The notes under the pieces are model-generated. The model saw only the letters and a list, made by a program, of their open reading frames with translations. It did no database searches and was not told the origin of the DNA. From Garcia nutans (taxonomy: Eukaryota > Streptophyta > Magnoliopsida > Malpighiales > Euphorbiaceae): DNA of 64,000 bases. Each line of letters opens with the position of its first letter. Within the stretch, counting starts at the first letter, position 1. The stretch spans positions 18,682,501-18,746,500 of the forward strand of contig CANTUV010000062.1 in NCBI GenBank assembly GCA_947685225.1, read 5' to 3'. The position numbers and the translations under genes are program-made. Below, one piece after another: positions 23,775 to 34,952 of this stretch.

Positions 23775-25172
23775 CTATTCTGAGTCATCATCTAACTCTA
23801 ACTCTTCTTCAACTAAAGGAGCTTTCCCCTTATCTTGAGGTGCAACAGAGGCAGAGCTAGTGCTAATGGACTCTTCTTCTTCAGCAACGCTTTGGGTGTG
23901 ATCACTTATATCCCAATCTTCAAGATTGCATTGAGGCAAGTCCAATTTGCCTTGCATATCATAAAGATCATGATGCATGTGGGATATAAGGTCTATCCTC
24001 TTGTTTAAGTGCTGGAATCTCTTGGAAACACTTTTCTTGAACTTAGTGAGTTTCCTTGAGAGAGTCTTGATAGCTTGGAGAATGAGTTGTGTGGAGGATG
24101 AAGCAGTTTCTTTAGCAGCTTTTGATGAAGTTGCTTTTGGATGTAATTCTACTGCAACTTCTACAGAATCTCCCTCTTCCTCAATTGTATACCTTGGCCT
24201 TTTCTTTTGTTTATCCATAACTCCTTTCTTGCCATAGCAGTATACATATGACCCTTCTATCTTCCTTACACAACCAGCATGCTCTAAGTAATCCATTGTG
24301 ATAGCATTGGAGGCTAGAGTGAAAGGGTTCCTCAAAGTAGCTAAGTTCAAATCATTCAGAAGGTTTAGGTGCCTAGCTATTTGAGTAACTTGAGAGGATA
24401 GGAAGAAGGTACCAGTTCTTGTTACAGCATGATGATAAAGAGTATCAATCAAGAACTTGGTGGTGTTTATTTTGATGTTGTGGGTGAAAGAATACAGAAA
24501 TATAAGGTCTCTCTTGGTTACTTTCTCATTCCCATCTGCTCTTTGGTGAATGGTATAGGTGATAATCCTATGGAGCATCCAGTGGGTGAGAGATTTGATA
24601 TGTCTGGCTTTAGATTCCTTTTCAAAAGAGGTTTCAATGGAAATTTCTCTCCAGAAATCAGAAAGTGTTGGGTTTGAGAAGATTTGGTCATTGTAGGAGG
24701 TTATACCTTCAGAGGGGAAGTCCCAAATGCTGCCAAAATCTTCTAGAGATAGGGCTTGGTATTGATCAAAGAGCTTAAATCTGACCCCATACCACCCTAG
24801 TGCAGAATTTGCACTCTTCTCTATTTGAAGAGACATTAAAAACTCCTTACTCAGACTAGAGTAGCCTACCTCTTCTGGAAAGACAAATTTTCTCCATCCA
24901 AGGACATCCAGCAATCTCTCAATTTCGTCCTTGATGTTCAAGGTAGAAAGCATCCCACCAAAAGGAGATTTGGTGCCTTCAACCTTCTTTCTCTTTAGCA
25001 TGGCATACCTAACATCTTCTTCAGTGGTTTGATGGTGAGGTTTGTGAATTTTCTCACCTCTTTTAGATTGAGGAGGAGATGGAGGATCAACAATGGGTTC
25101 TCTAATGGTGACTCCTGGAACTCTCTTGGCTTGACCTTTTATTTTGGAAGTGGTTTTTCTTTTGGGGGCCAT
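23775..25172 (-). CDS. Sirevirus third ORF (465 aa), Athila-ORF1-like / plant transposon-type domain
   Basis: Intact ORF between pol and the 3' LTR, the position of the so-called env-like ORF in Sireviruses. The N terminus is very basic (MAPKRKTTSKIKGQAKR), which could serve nuclear targeting or nucleic-acid binding. Residues about 70-270 form a folded domain with LGWRKFVFPEEVGYSSLSKEF, FKLFDQYQALSLEDFGSIW and FWREISIET. This pattern (GW...Y..L..EFL, F.L......L....F...F) resembles the Athila ORF1 and putative plant transposon protein families. Residues about 365-420 (LSRKLTKFKKSVSKRFQHLNKRI) look like a coiled coil, and the C terminus is acidic and Ser-rich. I see no signal peptide or hydrophobic membrane segment, so an envelope role is not supported. 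A TATA-like box and a palindrome cluster lie just upstream. Function is unknown. Confidence 0.85.
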   Translation of the reverse strand: MAPKRKTTSKIKGQAKRVPGVTIREPIVDPPSPPQSKRGEKIHKPHHQTTEEDVRYAMLKRKKVEGTKSPFGGMLSTLNIKDEIERLLDVLGWRKFVFPEEVGYSSLSKEFLMSLQIEKSANSALGWYGVRFKLFDQYQALSLEDFGSIWDFPSEGITSYNDQIFSNPTLSDFWREISIETSFEKESKARHIKSLTHWMLHRIITYTIHQRADGNEKVTKRDLIFLYSFTHNIKINTTKFLIDTLYHHAVTRTGTFFLSSQVTQIARHLNLLNDLNLATLRNPFTLASNAITMDYLEHAGCVRKIEGSYVYCYGKKGVMDKQKKRPRYTIEEEGDSVEVAVELHPKATSSKAAKETASSSTQLILQAIKTLSRKLTKFKKSVSKRFQHLNKRIDLISHMHHDLYDMQGKLDLPQCNLEDWDISDHTQSVAEEEESISTSSASVAPQDKGKAPLVEEELELDDDSE

Positions 25173-25261
25173 TAGAACAGAAGAGAGTAGGAAAACAGAG
25201 AGTGATTGAGAAACAGATGATATTGAGAGGTTTTTAGGGTTTCAGAGGAAGGTTTGTGTGC

Positions 25262-25640
25262 TTTAATAGGCAAAATATCAGATAAACTGATGCTAAACAC
25301 TCTTAAATAGATGGATTTAAGAAAATAGCCGTTTTTGACTGTTGAAAGTTAAGAGTTGCGACCTGTCACACAACCAACGGTTATAAATTTTCGAGCAGAG
25401 TGTACAGGGTGCGGTCGCAGATTTAACAAGGTGCGATCGCGACTTATGATCTAGCGACCATTGTCAAGATAAGTATGCTCGCGAGTGAGGAATGTAACTG
25501 TAACGGTCGAAACTATTCAAATTGGTGCGGCAGCGCACAAATTTTCTCGACCGCGCACAGAGTCATTAGTTTGAATGAAACTGACAGACAGGATAACGAC
25601 CGCTAAAGAATACTGGAGCGACCGCGACATACTTAAAAAT
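25262..25640 (-). promoter_or_regulatory. Possible internal promoter for the third ORF
   Basis: On the minus strand, CCTATTAAAGC (TATTAAA at 25268-25262) lies 90 bases before the ATG at 25172. Upstream, 25410-25627 holds at least seven GC-rich words of the LTR type: GCGGTCGC 25411, GCGATCGC 25433, CTCGCGAG near 25479, ACGGTCGA 25503, CTCGACCGCGC near 25547, ACGACCGC near 25597 and GCGACCGCG at 25618. The order, palindrome cluster then TATA, copies that of the LTR. A promoter here is inference. Confidence 0.45.
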
Positions 25641-25725
25641 GAAAGATTCAAGGAAAGATGGAGAATATTTCTATTGTGTTAAGAAGCATTAAATTCATGC
25701 ACATAGAAACTTTATTGATAGGCAA

Positions 25726-28700
25726 TTAATTCAGAGTGTTTCCATCAATCATTCCTAAATTAAGTTTAATAAAATTAAGTCTATCTTCATTCAAGGGTTT
25801 TGTAAAGACATCCGCAAGTTGATTTTGTGTTTCAATAAATTCTAGAATTATGTTCTGATTTTGCACATTTTCCCTTAAAAAATGATGTCTAATATCTATA
25901 TGCTTGGATCTAGAATGTTGTATAGGATTTTTAGACAAATTGATAGCACTAGTGTTGTCACATTTAATGGAAATATTGTTAAAAACCTTACCATAGTCAA
26001 GCAATTGTTGTTTCATCCATAATACTTGTGTGCAACAAAAACAAGCTGCAACATACTCAGCTTCCGTTGTGGATAAAGCAACCGATGCTTGTTTCTTACT
26101 ATGCCAAGAAACTAGACAATTACCAAGGAAGTGACATGCTCCTGTTGTGCTTTTCCTATCTAATATACTACCAGCGTAATCTGCATCTGAAAATCCTATA
26201 ATATGAAATGATGTGTTTTTAGGATACCAAAGTCCTAAATGTATTGTACCACTCAAATATTTCAAGATTCTCTTAGTGGCATTCAAGTGTGATTCTTTAG
26301 GACTAGTTTGAAATCTAGCACAAAGACATACACTAAACATTATATCAGGCCTAGAAGCAGTTAAGTAAAGTAGTGATCCGATGATACCTCGATATTTCTT
26401 CTCATCTACTGCTTTACCATTTTCATCTTTACCTAATTTCAATGATGTGCTCATGGGAGTTTTGCTAGTTTTGCAGCCATCCATTCCAAATTTCTTGATG
26501 AGTTCTTTTGTATATTTGGATTGGTTGATGAAGATCCCATCTTTACATTGCTTGACTTGCAGTCCAAGGAAAAACTTGAGTTCACCCATCATGCTCATTT
26601 CAAATTCCCTAGTCATACAAGAAGCAAATTCTTTGCACAAGGTTTCATTAGTAGCTCCAAATATTATGTCATCCACATAAATTTGTACAATCAAGATGTT
26701 ATGCTTATCCTTTTTAACAAAAAGAGTTGTGTCTACTTTTCCTTTTGCAAAACCATTTTCAAGTAAATATGCACTAAGTTTGTCATACCAAGCTCTAGGT
26801 GCTTGCTTTAATCCATATAAAGCTTTGGTAAGTTTGAAAACATGATCAGGAAATTTGTAGTTTTCAAAACCAGGAGGTTGTTCAACATAAACTTCTTCAT
26901 TTATGAGTCCGTTTAGAAATGCACTTTTAACATCCATTTGATAAAGCTTAAAATTCATATGACATGCAAAGGCAAGTAATATTCTAATAGCTTCTAATCT
27001 GGCTACTGGGGCAAAGGTTTCATCATAGTCAATACCTTCTTCTTGATTATAACCTTTGGCTACCAATCTTGCTTTATTTCTAATGATGTGACCATTTTCA
27101 TCAAGCTTATTCCTATAAATCCATTTGCATCCTATTATAGAATGATCTATAGGTCTAGGAGTAAGTTGCCAAACATTATTTCTTTCAAATTGATTAAGTT
27201 CATCTTGCATTGCAGTTATCCAATTTTCATCATTTAAAGCTTCCTCAATAGTTTTTGGTTCAATTTGAGAAACAAAAGCAAAATTAACATCAACATGATT
27301 AATTTTAGATCTAGTAGTTACTCCCTTTGATGTTTCTCCAATGATGAGTTCCTTTGGATGATCTTTCTTGTATTGCCAATCCTTAGGTAGATCTTGAGTC
27401 TTTTCTTCAAGTTGATTGATCTTTGGAGCATCAATAGATTCAAGAGGTTCAAGAGTACCTGCAGGGTCATTGAAAGTAATACCTTTCTTTTGATCAAGTT
27501 TAGATGACTCATCAAATACAACATGCATTGATTCTTCTATAACTAGAGTTTTCATGTTAAATACCCTATATGCTTTGCTAAATGATGAATATCCTAAGAA
27601 TATGCCTTCATCTGATTTGGATGAGAATTTTCCAAGATTATCCTTGGTATTCAATATGAAGCATTTGCATCCAAATACTCTAAAATATCCAATTCTGGGT
27701 ATTCTTCCATTCCATAGCTCATAAGAAGTTTTATTAGTTAAATGCCTTTTATAAACACGATTTGCAATGTAACAAGCTGTATTAACGGCTTCCGCCCAAA
27801 AATAAGATGGTAAATCATATTCATTGAGCATTGTCCTAGCCATTTCGATTAAAGTTCTATTTTTCCTTTCAACTACACCATTTTGCTGTGGAGTTCTAGG
27901 AGCAGAAAAATTATGTGAAATGCCAAGTTCATTGCAAAAGTCTTCAAAATTTTCATTTTCAAATTCTTTTCCATGATCACTTCTAATAGATGTGATCACA
28001 TATCCTTTTTCATTTTGAACTCTTTTTGCAAACGTTTTGAAGAAATTAAAGGCTTCATTCTTTTGAGCTAAGAAATTAACCCATGTGAATCTAGAGTAGT
28101 CATCAACAAGAACAAATGCATATGATTTGCCTCCTAAGCTTGTAACTCTATTTGGTCCAAACAAATCTAAATGAATGAGCTCTAAAGGTTTAGAGGTGCT
28201 TATAACACTCTTTGTTTTAAATGAGCTTTTGTGTTGCTTACCATGTTGACAAGGTTCACAAATTCTGTTTTTATCATATTTTATCTTAGGTAAGCCATCA
28301 ACTAAATTCTCATTGCAAATATGTTTCAATTGATCCATACCAGCATGTCCTAGTCTTCTATGCCATAACCATGCATCATTATTAGTGGACATTAAACATG
28401 TATGATTTGAATGTATGCTAACATTGTAAGTGTTGTTTGTTCTAGTACCCTTAAATATGATAACATCATTTGAATTTGTGATTTTGCATTCCTCGGAATC
28501 AAACTTAACGAAGTATGCTTTATCACAAAGTTGACTAACACTTAGCAAGTTATGTTTCAAACCATCAACAAGCCATACATCTTCAATTAAATCCTTACCA
28601 ATAGAACCAATGGAGCCAACACCAAGAATTTTACCTTTAGCATTGTTTCCAAAAGTTACATTACCTCCATGTTTATAGGTAATATTTGTAAAGAGCTTTG

Positions 28701-28797
28701 CATTTCCAGTCATATGCCTTGAGCATCCACTATCCACAAGCCATGTGCTTTCATTGATAGTAGATTTTAGGCATACCTGCAAGACAATTGTGATCAT
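25726..28797 (-). CDS. pol: Sirevirus pol: protease, integrase, reverse transcriptase, RNase H (1023 aa)
   Basis: Complete Ty1/copia order. Aspartic protease with [13 protein letters not shown] (residues about 19-31). GAG-pre-integrase zinc region with HRRLGHAG and [10 protein letters not shown]. Integrase core with [18 protein letters not shown] and [18 protein letters not shown], giving the D, D, E triad. Reverse transcriptase with [11 protein letters not shown] and the catalytic IYVDDIIFG. RNase H with [18 protein letters not shown] and CDNTSAI. No stops or frameshifts. The ATG overlaps the gag stop as ATGA (28797-28794), so pol is in the -1 frame relative to gag. A TAA lies three codons upstream of this ATG in the pol frame, so a frameshift could work only in a very short window; termination-reinitiation is the alternative. 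The enzymes copy the RNA in the particle and integrate the cDNA. Confidence 0.97.
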   Translation of the reverse strand: MITIVLQVCLKSTINESTWLVDSGCSRHMTGNAKLFTNITYKHGGNVTFGNNAKGKILGVGSIGSIGKDLIEDVWLVDGLKHNLLSVSQLCDKAYFVKFDSEECKITNSNDVIIFKGTRTNNTYNVSIHSNHTCLMSTNNDAWLWHRRLGHAGMDQLKHICNENLVDGLPKIKYDKNRICEPCQHGKQHKSSFKTKSVISTSKPLELIHLDLFGPNRVTSLGGKSYAFVLVDDYSRFTWVNFLAQKNEAFNFFKTFAKRVQNEKGYVITSIRSDHGKEFENENFEDFCNELGISHNFSAPRTPQQNGVVERKNRTLIEMARTMLNEYDLPSYFWAEAVNTACYIANRVYKRHLTNKTSYELWNGRIPRIGYFRVFGCKCFILNTKDNLGKFSSKSDEGIFLGYSSFSKAYRVFNMKTLVIEESMHVVFDESSKLDQKKGITFNDPAGTLEPLESIDAPKINQLEEKTQDLPKDWQYKKDHPKELIIGETSKGVTTRSKINHVDVNFAFVSQIEPKTIEEALNDENWITAMQDELNQFERNNVWQLTPRPIDHSIIGCKWIYRNKLDENGHIIRNKARLVAKGYNQEEGIDYDETFAPVARLEAIRILLAFACHMNFKLYQMDVKSAFLNGLINEEVYVEQPPGFENYKFPDHVFKLTKALYGLKQAPRAWYDKLSAYLLENGFAKGKVDTTLFVKKDKHNILIVQIYVDDIIFGATNETLCKEFASCMTREFEMSMMGELKFFLGLQVKQCKDGIFINQSKYTKELIKKFGMDGCKTSKTPMSTSLKLGKDENGKAVDEKKYRGIIGSLLYLTASRPDIMFSVCLCARFQTSPKESHLNATKRILKYLSGTIHLGLWYPKNTSFHIIGFSDADYAGSILDRKSTTGACHFLGNCLVSWHSKKQASVALSTTEAEYVAACFCCTQVLWMKQQLLDYGKVFNNISIKCDNTSAINLSKNPIQHSRSKHIDIRHHFLRENVQNQNIILEFIETQNQLADVFTKPLNEDRLNFIKLNLGMIDGNTLN

Positions 28798-30635
28798 CTT
28801 CTTTTAGGTACCCACATGAAGTTGGGTCCTTGATGGTTAGTAGAAAGAGTGCCTTCTAAATTGAGATGAGCTTTTCTTATATAACAATAGAAGTTTTTGT
28901 GACCAAATTTCATGCAATATGTGCATTGCCATGGTGTTCTATGCTTCTGCATTTTTCTTTTTGCATTGTACATACAACTACAAGTATGTGATTTCTTTTG
29001 TGCAAGTTTAGTGAACAACAATGCATAGTTATTTTTGGCTTTATCTCCTAGTGAACCATAAGAAGTTCTTTTAGACTTGGTGCAAGCATTTTTGATATGA
29101 ACATCAGAAATTTCAGTTGTAGATGCTTTCACAAATGTTGGTTTGCTAGGTGCAATGTTGGTTGAGCCATTGAATCCTAATCCATATTTCAAGGAAGGTG
29201 ACCTTTGATTATTAATTAATGTGTTCAATGCTTCCTTTCCTTTATGAAATCTGGAAATTGATTCTTTTAGTTCTTTTAGTTCATGCTTCAATGCCTCATT
29301 CTCTTTAATCACTTTTTCTAAGTCATGTGAGCTTTTATTTAATTCTCCTATTGTATTCACCAAATGTTCATTTGAGGTTTTCAATTCTAAGGTAGAGTTC
29401 TTTAAGCATATAAAATCCTTTTCTAACTTAGAGTTTTTCTCTTTATAGAGCATCATTTTGGAGAAATATTTTTCTATTTTAGAATTCATGTGCTCAATCA
29501 AATCACTATCATCTATATCACTTATATCATCATGTGCTACAAGATCAAAGGATTGAGTACTTACCTCATTGGAGTCATCTTCAATAGCCATGAGACAAAG
29601 ATTTGCAATTCCTTCCTCTTCTTCTTCTTCACTTGAGGAAGAGTCATCCCATGTGGCTTTGAGAGACTTTTTCTTTTCTTTATCCCATTTCCTTTTGTTC
29701 TTTAATTTGTAGCAATCCGACTTGATGTGACCGGTTTTTCCACATTCATAGCATTTTACCTCATTTTTCTTTTCTTTATCTTTGAAGGAGAATTTAGGAG
29801 GTGTACCTTTGTTTGCTTGTAATCTTTTCTTCCTTTTCCATTCATTGATTCTTTTAGAGAACATTGCCATTTCATCTTCATCATCAGTACCTTCATTGCT
29901 TGAGCTCTCAGCTTCTTTGATTGCTTTGAGTGCAATTGGTTTTCTCTTTTCTTTCTCACCTTGATCTTCTTCTTTCTCACTGTGTAGCTCAAATGTGAGT
30001 AATTTTCCAACTAGCTCATCGGTTCTTAATGTGCTGAGATCATGAGCTTCTTCTATGGATGATACTTTGGATTCAAAGTTCTTTCTAGCTCTTAGGGCTC
30101 TCAAGATTTTGCTGTTTACATCACCTTGATCATATACCTTGCCATACTTCTTTAGTTCATTGACAATTGCAAGTAAGCGATTGGTCATGTCGGTGACATT
30201 TTCATTTGGTTTCATCTTGAATAGCTCATATTCATGAACATGCATTTGTTTTTTGGTAAATCTCACTTGAGTCGTACCTTCATGGTAGTTTTCAAGTGTT
30301 TTCCAAATGCAATGTGCACAAGTTAAATGTTGAACTCTTCCGCCTTCTTCCCTTGAAATGGAATTCATCAAGATGGAAGCAGCTCTATTGTTCTTGAATC
30401 GATCTCTGACATTGCTAGTTGACCATTGAGCTTTGGGAAGTGGAACTTGAATACCGTCAACTTCGTGGGTAGGAGATTTCCATTCATTTTCCACGAAATC
30501 CCATAGTTCAATCCCTTCACTATCTAGAAACAAATACATTTTGTGTTTCCAGTATGAATAATCAGTTCCATCAAAGTAGGGTCTAAGAATAGAATTAAGA
30601 TTTCCATGAGAGCTTGATGAAGAAGAAGTTGCCAT
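28794..30635 (-). CDS. gag: Sirevirus gag (613 aa)
   Basis: Capsid/nucleocapsid protein. The N-terminal capsid region (about 10-220) has [29 protein letters not shown] and the [20 protein letters not shown] block, as in copia-type gag (UBN2-like). A first zinc knuckle [14 protein letters not shown] lies near residue 300. Next comes an acidic and Ser-rich stretch, then a long heptad-rich segment (about 390-470) likely to be a coiled coil, and a second zinc knuckle [14 protein letters not shown] near residue 575. The protein ends [11 protein letters not shown]. Two knuckles and the GPNF.WVPK end are Sirevirus traits. The start ATG at 30635 is the first after the PBS (40 bases away). There are no internal breaks. 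Confidence 0.96.
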   Translation of the reverse strand: MATSSSSSSHGNLNSILRPYFDGTDYSYWKHKMYLFLDSEGIELWDFVENEWKSPTHEVDGIQVPLPKAQWSTSNVRDRFKNNRAASILMNSISREEGGRVQHLTCAHCIWKTLENYHEGTTQVRFTKKQMHVHEYELFKMKPNENVTDMTNRLLAIVNELKKYGKVYDQGDVNSKILRALRARKNFESKVSSIEEAHDLSTLRTDELVGKLLTFELHSEKEEDQGEKEKRKPIALKAIKEAESSSNEGTDDEDEMAMFSKRINEWKRKKRLQANKGTPPKFSFKDKEKKNEVKCYECGKTGHIKSDCYKLKNKRKWDKEKKKSLKATWDDSSSSEEEEEEGIANLCLMAIEDDSNEVSTQSFDLVAHDDISDIDDSDLIEHMNSKIEKYFSKMMLYKEKNSKLEKDFICLKNSTLELKTSNEHLVNTIGELNKSSHDLEKVIKENEALKHELKELKESISRFHKGKEALNTLINNQRSPSLKYGLGFNGSTNIAPSKPTFVKASTTEISDVHIKNACTKSKRTSYGSLGDKAKNNYALLFTKLAQKKSHTCSCMYNAKRKMQKHRTPWQCTYCMKFGHKNFYCYIRKAHLNLEGTLSTNHQGPNFMWVPKRR

Positions 30636-30675
30636 AGTGGATCAGATTTCACAATCAAGTTTAAGAAATCTAAGG

Positions 30676-30687
30676 GCTCTGATACCA
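30676..30687 (-). other. Primer-binding site, initiator tRNA-Met
   Basis: TGGTATCAGAGC on the minus strand, two bases from the LTR end at 30690. This is the standard primer site of plant Ty1/copia elements. Confidence 0.96.
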
Positions 30688-30689
30688 AT

Positions 30690-32085
30690 TGTTGTCCCAA
30701 GATGGCAACCAAGAGGGGGGGTGAATTGGTTTTCTCAAGAATTAATGACAATTTAAAAAACTCAACAATCAAGAAATGCGGAATAGAGAGTTGGTTGAGT
30801 AATGGAAGAAAGAAAGAACACACAAGATTTATAGTGGTTCGGATTTACTTCAATCCTACATCCACTTCCTTAACAACTTGTTAAGGTTCCACTAATCTTT
30901 GAAGTTTTTACAAGCTTACTTCCAACTTTGGTGTTTTCACAAGTTCACACCTAACTTCACAAGTGTTTTTCTTAGGCTCACACTCACAACCCAAACAAGA
31001 GTTTTACAAGGCTTACTCTCTCAACCCAAGTGTTTCCCAAGCTTACACTCAAACTTATACAATGGTGTTTTCAATGCTAACACCTAACATACATTACAAT
31101 TTAATTGTAAGTTTAAGTAAATGAAAATTTGTTGCTTGGCTATTACAATCTGATTTCTTGCTTGTTCCTCTTTTTGTTTTCTCAGAGAGACATTGTATTT
31201 ATAGCCATTGTGGTCTTACTAGCCGTTATAGACATTAAGAATAATGTATTGGTAGATTAGACCTTCTTTACTTAAACTGCCCGAAGCACTTCGCGGTCGC
31301 CCTTCATGCAAGGATGGTCGCGCTCATGCTTCTTGCGGTCGTCCTTTAACAGGGGACGGTCGCTACTTTTGAAAAGACTTCAACGGTCGAATTTTAGTGC
31401 TCTGCAGCTGGAATCTTGCCCATGCTGTGTTTGTCGGACCGGCTTCTTGCCCAGCTGTGTTTGTCGGGACGGTCGCGCCTAGCAATGGTGCGGTCGCCCT
31501 TTTTGAATAATCAAGTGGGTTTATAACGGTCATATTACGTGTCATTCTCTGACAGGGCAAAATTGAATGTCCGCCATAATTTGAATGTCACGGTCGCCCT
31601 ATGTAGATTATCGCGGTCGAATTGAGAAACTCGCGTCGAACTTCTGGACGCTCCTGAGGACGCGAAACCTACTGTCTCTTCAAACAATTTCTTCTTGAAT
31701 GGTAGAGCGGTCGCGATTCTGAATGGGGCGGTCGCTAAAGTGATAAGCGAGGTCGAGTCATTCACCGTTCTTGTCACCGCGAACCTTACTGTGATTGTAA
31801 TGATTTAAGTTCCTTGAGTAGCGGTCGTGCAAGTATTCGGACGGTCGCTATTCTGTAGGAGCGGTCGCGACATAGGTCGAACTTCTGACCGCGAAACCTA
31901 CTGTGATAAGATTTCTTCTTTTAATTACATGGAGCGGTCGTATTCAGGTGAGGTGCGACCGCTATAAGTGTTCTGTTCACCTTATTTGAAGTAACCTAAT
32001 CCTGCAACAAGATTTCTCAAACACAAGTTAAATAGATCATCCATTTGAGTTGTCAAGGATCAAAATTAAGGTCATTTGTCTAACA
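30690..32085 (-). repeat. 5' LTR of the Sirevirus
   Basis: 1396 bp, aligned without gaps to 21931-23326 with two base differences. It holds the functional promoter: TATA box at 31203-31196, with the CGGTCG-word cluster upstream at 31290-31975. Confidence 0.97.
31196..31203 (-). promoter_or_regulatory. TATA box of the Sirevirus 5' LTR
   Basis: TATAAATA on the minus strand in an unmutated 5' LTR, about 560 bases from gag. It is the likely promoter of the genomic RNA. Confidence 0.75.
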
Positions 32086-32090
32086 TAAAC

Positions 32091-34947
32091 AATTATAACA
32101 ATTACTTCAAACACATTATCTTATGAACAATCATATGTATTTACACAACATTTGTATCCAATTAATTTAGTTAATCTTATTTATTCCTCAATTATTGTTT
32201 TTCAGTTCACTTTCACATTTCCTCTATTGTGAATGAATTCTAAATAGATTTCAACTTCCATTATTTAGTTCTTTCTTTAACAAAGTAAGAATCTATGAAC
32301 TATGATTTCACTTCAGATTTGTATACATATATGTAATGTATGCACTACATTTAACACATTCATATGTATTGATAGATATACATACACTTCTCTAGCATTG
32401 CATTTCCATATTATAAATTTTTATTAATTAACGAATACTTTCTTCAATACCAATATATATATATATCACTAACTTGACTCTTGTGATATCATTTCACTAG
32501 AAAGTTATTTTCGAACCTCACTAGATTCTTTCCTTTCACATTATCAATTCCTTTCTTTCTGTTACTATTAAGCAGTATTTATCAACTCTTTAATATTTCT
32601 ATATACACTCTATTACTTGTCCTCAATCACTAAATAATATTACAATCAAGTATATGATGAATATACAATATGTATATGTCATATTCTTATTTCTATCACT
32701 CTGTCATTTCTCACAGATATTTCTTACTTTCATTGTTTCATTATCCACATCATTTGGATTATCAGAGACTTATCAATTTATATAATTTAACTCTCTAAAC
32801 ACTTCTATACATAATCAATGAATCATCTTAAATCACCAAATGATATTGCTATTAATTATACACAAGGTATATGACTTGTATATCTTTACCACATGAATAT
32901 CCACAAATAAACTAATCACTTTATTCTTTTCTTGTGTTTCTTTAAGTTGCTCTCCAAATTATTTAAAATCAATAATACTTCATTAGTATATCATTCTTCA
33001 TATCTTATTTCTCAAATCATCTTATCCTCTTTAATAAGTATTATAAAAACCACTAATCTCATACAATTATTTTTTAATATTTCTTTATTATTCACTTATT
33101 TTAATCAATGAAGAACACTTTGATTGTCAAAGAACATATATCACTTTCCTCATAAAGATTATACTTACTAAAAAAATAAATATTATAACTTTTTCTTCAA
33201 TTATATAACCAAGTTCAAGTCTTAATTATCAATTAATAACAACTTTATTTCTCATATTCTTTATCATCTTATTTTAGCATAGTTTAAGCACATAACTATA
33301 TAAACACTTTGCACATAACTTTCTTAATTCAAAGTTTTCCTTTAGTGGATTAACCATTTAGCTCCACATATACTTTTAATTAATAAGCAATTGGTTCGTC
33401 ATTCCAATTTCCTAAGTAGTATACTTTAGATAGCCATTTGGCTATTAAAGACAAATCACTTCCAACACAAATATTTAACACTTTAATAAACCAATTATCA
33501 TATACATAACTTTACTTCCAAGATATCAAATCCTTTAGCCCTAAAATCTTCTAAACCTTATATTTTCCAAATCCATCTTCCACTAGAAACATATTTGCTT
33601 AACATGTTACAAATAATCACTTTCCTCTAATCATTACACTCTTTGTCTAATCTTAACTTTCCATATTTAACATTACATATACTTAACTCACACTTGTCCT
33701 TTTCCACTCTTTTCCATATTTTTAAGACATATATATGAATTCTTAGCATAAGGGTAAGAAATATAAACATATAAGCCTCATACTAGGCCCGTAGATTACA
33801 AAATACAAGCAAAAAATATTATCCATGTACCTTATGGCTGTGGCATCTCAACCCCACTCCCATGGGATACAAAGTAAAGCTGTCAAATGCCTTTGTAGAC
33901 CCCTATGGTCGTGGACTTTATGGGCCACGGCTGTGGCATTCCAAACGGCTCTATTTCATCAAAATTTTTAAAGATACAACCACTATTTCAATCCCACGAT
34001 CGTGGCACTCAGTTGCCACACCTGTGGCATTTTTTTGGAGTCTGCTTTCAGAGTAATTCTTCCTCCGACAGTCCCAACTTTGATACCACACCCATGACAC
34101 CTTTAAGCCATGCCCGTGGCATCCCAAAATCATATTTTCTACATATTTAGCTTCATAAAACATAAACATATTGAAGATCTAAGTTATAAATGTATCAAAA
34201 TCAAATTTGTTTTTACATAAAAAGAGTTCATATCAAATACTTTAATAAATAAATCATTTTGAGTGACTCAATCAACAAATTCAAACATTTAAACTCAAAA
34301 AAATTCAAATATTTGCAAACAAAGATATATAAATGCATACCTCTTTTCAAAAATTAATTTCTTTCTCTTTTCCTTTTGATCACTTGTTGATAATCTCACC
34401 ATTTCTAGCAAATTCTCTTAAAAATTTATAACAAAAGATAGATTTCCCTTTATCCTTAATTAATTTGATGAAAGGGAGAAGAAAACAAAGAAGATGGTGA
34501 TGGTGGTGATGAGAGGCGTAGAGAATAGAAGAAGAAATGAGAAATTACTACACACTTGTACATATGTACACACACATATATATATATAGTTTAATCAAGT
34601 GAAGGCATGCTCATAATAACTATAGTGCACCCTCACTTTAAACCTTTGATTCTCATTTGATTTTTAGTCCCGTAAAACCGTAAAAAAAATTTTCTCAATA
34701 AATTTTAAAATCTATCATTCACTATTTTCTACTTTTATCATTTATAACATGTAATTAAACTTTCAAATTAAATTTCTAAATTTAATTCAAGAAACATGCC
34801 CGAGTCTTATAATTGACATGCCCGTGTGAAATAAATTACTTCTGTCACTTTGGAGAATTTCCTCAAAACAATCCTTTAACCTATACCACTTTATATATAT
34901 CAAACACTCCAACAAATATATAAAACTCCAAACAGATCCCACTTATT
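32091..34947. repeat. AT-rich LTR fragment, right part (continues from 21925)
   Basis: Very AT-rich non-coding sequence with no ORF of note. 33830-34110 contains a cluster of CCACGGCTGTGGCAT-like inverted words (GGCTGTGGC, CACGATCGTGGC, GCCCGTGGC). 34562-34588 is a CA/TA microsatellite. The sequence stops at the ACATA target duplication of element I. Membership of the TGTAACACCC family is inferred from the hairpin in its left part. Confidence 0.55.
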
Positions 34948-34952
34948 ACATA

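Larger units (their letters stand above)
21931..32085 (-). mobile_element. Complete, young Sirevirus (Ty1/copia, SIRE/Maximus lineage), 10.155 kb
   Basis: Structure on the minus strand: 5' LTR (32085-30690), PBS, gag, pol, third ORF, repeated polypurine tracts, 3' LTR (23326-21931). The target duplication TAAAC is at 21926-21930 and 32086-32090. Both LTRs are 1396 bp, and by eye differ at two positions only (22831/31590 and 22962/31721). All three ORFs are free of stops. Sirevirus hallmarks: the LTR end with CCAAGAGGGGGGGTGAATTGG-like sequence, two zinc knuckles in gag, an extra ORF after pol, and multiple polypurine tracts. It is inserted in an old LTR fragment. It is the only element here that looks autonomous. 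Confidence 0.96.

Noticed and set aside
23775..25172. Viral-type envelope glycoprotein
   Set aside because: No signal peptide and no hydrophobic membrane segment can be seen; only the genomic position suggests env.
28794..28797. Intron between gag and pol ending at TTGCAG just after the pol ATG
   Set aside because: No matching donor stands out and both ORFs are open up to the overlap; noted only as a possibility.
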